Source: Actinomycetota bacterium
GTDB taxonomy: Bacteria; Actinomycetota; Actinomycetes; Actinomycetales; Microbacteriaceae
Assembly (NCBI GenBank): GCA_027728145.1
Contig: JAQBZV010000075.1
Location: 1-5,041 of the forward strand
Length of the DNA stretch: 5,041 nt
Direction of reading: 5' to 3'
In this document: piece by piece, positions 1 to 5,041 of the stretch
Numbering within the stretch: position 1 is the stretch's first letter
Layout of the letters: each line of letters starts with the position of its first letter
Translations under genes and position numbers: made by a program
The notes under the pieces: model-generated
The model's database searches: none
What the model saw: the letters and a program-made list of their open reading frames with translations, nothing else
Told to the model about the DNA's origin: nothing

Positions 1-229
1 CCGGCTGGGTATGGCGGCATGGATTAGAGAGAATCGACCTAGCGGTGACCCGATTATGATCCTCGACGATGTGTTTGCCGAACTCGATGCCACGAGGCGC
101 GAAAAACTTGTCGGTGCGATTACCGGATATGAACAATTGATCATTACGACGGCTGTCGAGGAGGATCTTCCTCCGGGACTTGAGGGTCATCGGTTCGATG
201 TGAGGGAGGGAGTGGTGAAACCTCGATGA
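1..229 (+). CDS. recF: DNA replication and repair protein RecF, C-terminal part (5' end outside window)
   Basis: This is the last 75 codons of recF, read from base 2 to the TGA at 227-229; the start lies upstream of the window. RecF is an SMC/ABC-like ATPase that binds gapped DNA with RecR and RecO, helps load RecA, and acts at stalled forks. The diagnostic segment is at bases 53-88, [12 protein letters not shown]: the Walker B strand with its Asp pair, followed by the D-loop that completes the dimer ATPase site. Downstream, Q-L-I-I-T-T-A matches the beta strand that carries the family's usual Q-V-x-x-T-x-A motif. The Walker A and signature motifs would be in the missing part. Its stop codon overlaps the start of the next gene (ATGA), which implies co-transcription and probably translational coupling. 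The first in-frame ATG here, at base 11, is internal and is not the true start. The identification is firm from motif and position. Confidence 0.93.
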   Translation, partial: RLGMAAWIRENRPSGDPIMILDDVFAELDATRREKLVGAITGYEQLIITTAVEEDLPPGLEGHRFDVREGVVKPR

Positions 230-690
230 CAACTCCCGAAGCACGTAACGTGTATCAGCGACTGCGCACAAAGTTTGGTGGGTTTCGGGCGACAGATAAA
301 GGTGTCGCGGGTGGATCACAACCTTTCGGGGCTTTTCGGGACCCAGGCTCCATGGCGGACGCTTTTGACGAGCTCACCAGTTCCATGGGGTGGGCCCCCA
401 GTCTTGCCCGGGCGGAACTTGCGGAGCATTGGGCGGACATTGTGGGCGATGACGTCGCTGCTCACGCACTGCCCACCGGGTTTCATGAGGGCGCCCTCGA
501 GATTCAATGTGACTCCAGTGCATGGGCAACGCAGCTTCGCCTGATGAAAAAAAATCTTCTCGACGCACTCGAGGAACGCTTCCCGGATGCCGGCGTGTCG
601 GACATAGTCGTAAAAGCACCGGGTGCCCCTTCCTGGAAACATGGCTCGCGCTCTGTTCCAGGGCGTGGCCCGCGCGATACTTACGGGTAG
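226..690 (+). CDS. dciA: DUF721 family protein, DciA-type replicative helicase loader/operator
   Basis: This 154-residue protein has the DUF721 (DciA) pattern. A variable, basic and glycine-rich N-terminus (about 1-42) precedes a KH-like core (about 43-130), which contains W69-A-D-I-V-G74, V77-A-A-H-A-L-P83 and L91-E-I-Q-C-D-S-S-A-W100 followed by the [10 protein letters not shown] helix (103-112). The actinobacterial C-terminal tail P135-S-W ... G146-R-G-P-R-D-T-Y-G154 is also present. DciA proteins interact with the replicative helicase DnaB and are needed for its function in bacteria that lack DnaC/DnaI. The M. tuberculosis homologue Rv0004 sits in the same place between recF and gyrB. The ATG at 226 overlaps the recF TGA. 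A purine-rich AGGGAGGGAG stretch (203-212) lies 13 or more bases upstream, rather far for a Shine-Dalgarno site, so coupling to recF translation is likely. An A8 run (547-554) lies within codons M107-N110. The family call is strong; the DciA role is inferred from family and synteny. Confidence 0.9.
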   Translation: MTTPEARNVYQRLRTKFGGFRATDKGVAGGSQPFGAFRDPGSMADAFDELTSSMGWAPSLARAELAEHWADIVGDDVAAHALPTGFHEGALEIQCDSSAWATQLRLMKKNLLDALEERFPDAGVSDIVVKAPGAPSWKHGSRSVPGRGPRDTYG

Positions 691-700
691 AAACCCGTAA
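681..700 (+). other. Perfect 8-bp stem-loop overlapping the dciA stop codon
   Basis: Arms TTACGGGT (681-688) and ACCCGTAA (693-700) are exact reverse complements around the four-base loop AGAA (689-692). The dciA stop codon TAG (688-690) spans the last arm base and the first two loop bases. No U-tract follows (TTGGTGG comes next), so it is not a standard intrinsic terminator. It could be a tail-less or attenuating terminator separating recF-dciA from gyrB-gyrA, an mRNA 3'-end stabiliser, or a protein-binding palindrome. The structure is seen directly; the role is open. Confidence 0.4.
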
Positions 701-744
701 TTGGTGGAACGAAAAGAAATCTCTCCCCAGAGGGCGAAAATCAG

Positions 745-772
745 CCTTTCTCGGACCCCTCTTCGATAGACT
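745..772 (+). promoter_or_regulatory. Possible gyrB-gyrA promoter
   Basis: TAGACT at 767-772 fits the actinobacterial housekeeping -10 pattern TANNNT. It would start transcription near A780, giving a leader of about 65 bases before gyrB. The best-spaced upstream hexamer, CCTTTC (745-750, 16-base spacer), is a poor -35 element; weak -35 boxes are common in Actinobacteria but this limits confidence. The 154-base gap is the only non-coding space ahead of gyrB, so a gyrase promoter is expected here. gyr promoters in other Actinobacteria respond to loss of supercoiling, but nothing in this sequence proves that. Confidence 0.3.
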
Positions 773-830
773 GAACTCCAGCAATAAACCGTGATTTTTC
801 CTGGTTTTTGCCCCATCCGAGCCCAGCTGC

Positions 831-835
831 AGGAG
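831..835 (+). promoter_or_regulatory. gyrB ribosome binding site
   Basis: AGGAG lies nine bases before the ATG at 845 and is complementary to the 3' end of 16S rRNA. It is the only good Shine-Dalgarno match in the leader and fixes the gyrB start at 845. The spacer AT content (TAACTTAAA) suggests an open initiation region. Confidence 0.8.
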
Positions 836-838
836 TAA

Positions 839-2809
<1,971 letters not shown>

Positions 2810-2818
2810 GACACACTC

Positions 2819-5041
2819 ATGACTGACGAGATAACTCAGAAGCCCGCAGCTGACAAGGTCGACCAAGTCGATCTGCAAGTGGAGATGCAACGGTCCTACC
2901 TCGACTACGCCATGAGCGTCATCGTCGGGCGAGCACTGCCCGACGTCAGAGACGGCCTGAAGCCCGTCCACCGCCGGGTTTTGTATGCGATGTATGACGG
3001 CGGATACCGACCCGATAAGGCTTTCTCTAAGTGCTCGCGTGTGGTCGGCGACGTTATGGGTAAATTCCACCCTCACGGTGACAGCGCTATTTATGACGCG
3101 CTAGTCCGCCTTGTTCAACCGTGGAGTCTGCGGTACCCACTCGCTGCGGGCCAGGGCAATTTTGGGAGCCCCGGTAACGATGGGGCAGCAGCCCCCCGAT
3201 ATACCGAGACCAAGATGGCGAACTTGGCACTCGAGATGGTCCGCGACATTGATGAAAACACTGTCGACTTCCAAGACAACTACGACGGTCGAACCCAAGA
3301 GCCCGCAATTCTTCCCAGCCGTTTCCCCAACCTCCTGGTCAATGGTTCTGTGGGGATTGCGGTGGGAATGGCGACCAACATTCCTCCCCACAACCTTCGG
3401 GAGGTGGCAGCAGCCGCGCAGTGGCACCTGGCAAACCCCACCGCATCGCGGGAGGAGCTCCTCGAGGCCGCAATGGCCGAGGTTAAGGGCCCCGATTTCC
3501 CCACGGGCGCGCAGATTTTGGGCTCAAGTGGGATTCAGGATGCCTACCGCACGGGACGTGGCTCCATCAAGATGCGTGCCGTGGTCACGGTCGAGGAGAT
3601 TCAGGGTCGCACCTGCCTCGTTGTCACAGAGTTGCCGTACCAGGTGAATCCGGACAATCTGGCCATCAAGATTGCTGACCTCGTCAAAGAGGGAAAGCTC
3701 AGCGGAATTGCAGACATCAGGGACGAGACCTCGGGTCGAACCGGTCAGCGTCTTGTTATTGTCCTCAAGCGTGACGCAGTGGCAAAGGTTGTTCTCAACA
3801 ACCTCTACAAGCACACGTCGCTGCAAGAAAACTTCGGGGCCAACATGTTGGCCATCGTTGATGGGGTCCCCCGCACTCTGACTCTCGATGGCTTCATTTC
3901 CTACTGGGTCACCCACCAGATCGAGGTCATTGTCCGGAGAACGCAATTCCGTCTCGATAAAGCCGAGGCAGATGCACATATTTTGCGCGGCTATCTCAAG
4001 GCCTTGGACGCTCTGGATGATGTCATCGCGTTGATTCGCAAGTCCCCCACAGTCGAGGAGGCCAAAGAAGGCCTCATGAAACTCCTGGGAGTTGACGACG
4101 ACCAGGCTTTGGCAATCCTCAACCTGCAACTGCGCCGTCTCGCCGCGCTGGAGCGTCAGAAAATCATTGACCAGGCGACAGAGCTGGAAAAGATGATTGC
4201 CGAGTACAAGGCAATCCTTGCCAGTGACGAGCGCCAACGCTCGATCGTCTCAGAAGAGCTTCACGACATCGTGGACCGCTTCGGTGATGACCGCCGAACG
4301 GAGATTCTGCAGGGTTTTGAGGGCGGAATGACCGATGAGGACCTGATTCCGGAAGAGGAAATGGTCATCACGGTCACCCGAGGTGGTTATATCAAGCGGA
4401 CTCGGAGTGACAACTACCGAAGCCAGCACCGTGGTGGCAAGGGCGTGCGCGGGGCGCAGCTGCGCGCTGACGATGTGGTCGAACACTTCTTCGTGTCGAC
4501 AACCCACAGATGGCTGCTGTTCTTTACCAACCTCGGCCGTGTGTATCGCGCCAAAGCCTATGAGGTTCAAGAAGCAGGCCGGGACGCCAAAGGCCAACAC
4601 GTCGCGAATCTCCTGGCGCTGCAGCCAGACGAGAGCATCGCACAGATTCTCGACATCGCTAACTATGAGGCGGCGCAATATCTATGCCTCGCCACCAAGG
4701 GCGGCATGATCAAGAAGACCGCCCTCACTCAGTACGACACCAATCGTCAAGGCGGAATCATCGCCATCAACCTCAAGGAGGGTGATGAGGTGGTGGCGGC
4801 GAGACTCCTCAACGAGGGCGACGACATGCTCTTGGTCTCGCGCGGAGGAATGTCTCTGAGATTTACCGCCAGTGATCAGAGCCTCCGGCCCATGGGCCGC
4901 TCCACCGCGGGCGTTAAGGGGATGCAGTTCCGAGGCGATGACCAGCTGCTGTCAGCATCAGTGGTCAGTGACCAGGGTTTCGTGTTTGTGGTGACTGAGG
5001 GTGGATATGCAAAGCGAACCGCAGTGGACCAATACCGCACC
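2819..5041 (+). CDS. gyrA: DNA gyrase subunit A (3' end outside window)
   Basis: This is an open frame of 741 codons from ATG 2819 to the window edge with no stop; actinobacterial GyrA is usually somewhat over 800 residues, so only the end is missing. GyrA cleaves and rejoins the gate DNA segment. After a short acidic N-terminal extension comes the breakage-reunion core (from about 22, [20 protein letters not shown]). The quinolone region H-P-H-G-D-S89-A-I-Y-D93 carries Ser and Asp at the E. coli 83/87 positions, the susceptible state. The catalytic pair is R127-Y128, and I180 is the DNA-intercalating Ile (E. coli I174). The coiled-coil arm and C-gate span about 370-500 (N435[10 protein letters not shown]). 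The C-terminal pinwheel has the GyrA box Q536-H-R-G-G-K-G542 and five blade motifs: GGYIKRT (522), NLGRVYRAK (571), KGGMIKKT (627), RGGMSLRF (675) and EGGYAKRT (727). The GyrA box and gyrB linkage identify gyrase rather than ParC. There is no intein at the active-site Tyr, where some mycobacteria carry one. Confidence 0.97.
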   Translation, partial: MTDEITQKPAADKVDQVDLQVEMQRSYLDYAMSVIVGRALPDVRDGLKPVHRRVLYAMYDGGYRPDKAFSKCSRVVGDVMGKFHPHGDSAIYDALVRLVQPWSLRYPLAAGQGNFGSPGNDGAAAPRYTETKMANLALEMVRDIDENTVDFQDNYDGRTQEPAILPSRFPNLLVNGSVGIAVGMATNIPPHNLREVAAAAQWHLANPTASREELLEAAMAEVKGPDFPTGAQILGSSGIQDAYRTGRGSIKMRAVVTVEEIQGRTCLVVTELPYQVNPDNLAIKIADLVKEGKLSGIADIRDETSGRTGQRLVIVLKRDAVAKVVLNNLYKHTSLQENFGANMLAIVDGVPRTLTLDGFISYWVTHQIEVIVRRTQFRLDKAEADAHILRGYLKALDALDDVIALIRKSPTVEEAKEGLMKLLGVDDDQALAILNLQLRRLAALERQKIIDQATELEKMIAEYKAILASDERQRSIVSEELHDIVDRFGDDRRTEILQGFEGGMTDEDLIPEEEMVITVTRGGYIKRTRSDNYRSQHRGGKGVRGAQLRADDVVEHFFVSTTHRWLLFFTNLGRVYRAKAYEVQEAGRDAKGQHVANLLALQPDESIAQILDIANYEAAQYLCLATKGGMIKKTALTQYDTNRQGGIIAINLKEGDEVVAARLLNEGDDMLLVSRGGMSLRFTASDQSLRPMGRSTAGVKGMQFRGDDQLLSASVVSDQGFVFVVTEGGYAKRTAVDQYRT
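4424..4444 (+). other. GyrA box (Q-H-R-G-G-K-G) coding segment
   Basis: Residues 536-542 of GyrA match the consensus Q-(R/K)-R-G-G-(R/K)-G except for His at the second position. This motif lies on the first blade of the C-terminal pinwheel and is required in E. coli gyrase for wrapping the transported DNA segment, hence for introducing negative supercoils. Its presence argues for a true gyrase. From memory, His at this place occurs in other Actinobacteria, so it is probably a lineage feature rather than a defect. Confidence 0.85.

Noticed and set aside
522..794. Plus-strand frame overlapping the end of dciA and extending into the intergenic gap
   Set aside because: Most of it is out of frame with a conserved gene, its product is compositionally random-looking, and I see no convincing Shine-Dalgarno support. 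Considered only as the possible out-of-frame tail at the A8 run.
787..807. Possible terminator-like hairpin followed by T residues in the gyrB leader
   Set aside because: The stem is only about five weak base pairs around a 12-base loop, and it lies directly upstream of an essential operon's start. Not supportable as a terminator.
3083..3097. Possible fluoroquinolone-resistance changes in GyrA
   Set aside because: Ser89 and Asp93 match the susceptible residues at the E. coli 83 and 87 positions; no resistance substitution is seen.
3191..3210. Possible intein insertion point at the GyrA active-site tyrosine
   Set aside because: The reading frame runs straight through R127-Y128-T-E with no inserted splicing domain.
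3524..4237. Long open frame (237 codons) on the minus strand, antisense to gyrA
   Set aside because: It lies wholly opposite the conserved gyrA core, has no recognisable domain, and its composition is what the codon bias of gyrA produces on the reverse strand. Treated as a shadow.
4454..4465. Perfect 12-base palindrome GCGCAGCTGCGC just after the GyrA box
   Set aside because: In GC-rich coding sequence for G-A-Q-L-R such palindromes arise easily, and there is no second copy or regulatory context.

Overview
This window is a conserved chromosomal replication locus, most likely from an actinobacterium. In order, all on the + strand, it holds the 3' end of recF, a DUF721/DciA-type gene, gyrB, and most of gyrA, which runs off the right edge. 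The order recF - DUF721 gene - gyrB - gyrA is the one found downstream of dnaA-dnaN near the replication origin in Actinobacteria, for example around Rv0004 in Mycobacterium tuberculosis. Protein details agree: a 654-residue GyrB without the long C-terminal insertion of enterobacterial GyrB, GyrA with the [11 protein letters not shown] active-site context, and a DUF721 protein ending in [11 protein letters not shown] content, judged from a few sampled lines, is in the 50s percent. That is moderate for the phylum and would suit a lower-GC member of, or relative of, the Microbacteriaceae. The family guess is inference only.

Layout: bases 1-229 are the RecF C-terminus with the Walker B/D-loop region. 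The DUF721 gene starts inside the recF stop codon (ATGA overlap) and ends at 690. Bases 691-844 form the only real intergenic gap. It holds an 8-bp perfect stem-loop over the DUF721 stop codon, a possible -10 element near 767-772, and a clear gyrB Shine-Dalgarno site at 831-835. gyrB (845-2809) is intact. Nine bases later gyrA starts at 2819, with its Shine-Dalgarno site overlapping the gyrB stop codon. The 741 codons of gyrA in the window cover the catalytic core, the GyrA box and five recognisable blade motifs of the C-terminal pinwheel.

Function: GyrA and GyrB assemble into A2B2 DNA gyrase, which introduces negative supercoils ahead of replication and transcription. RecF acts at gapped DNA and stalled forks, and DciA helps load or activate the replicative helicase DnaB. 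The window is therefore a replication and topology cluster. All key catalytic residues I could locate in GyrB and GyrA are present, and the classical fluoroquinolone and aminocoumarin contact positions look wild type. There is no mobile element, CRISPR array, tRNA, rRNA, intein or sign of recent transfer. I found no convincing undescribed system; the observations below are modest.
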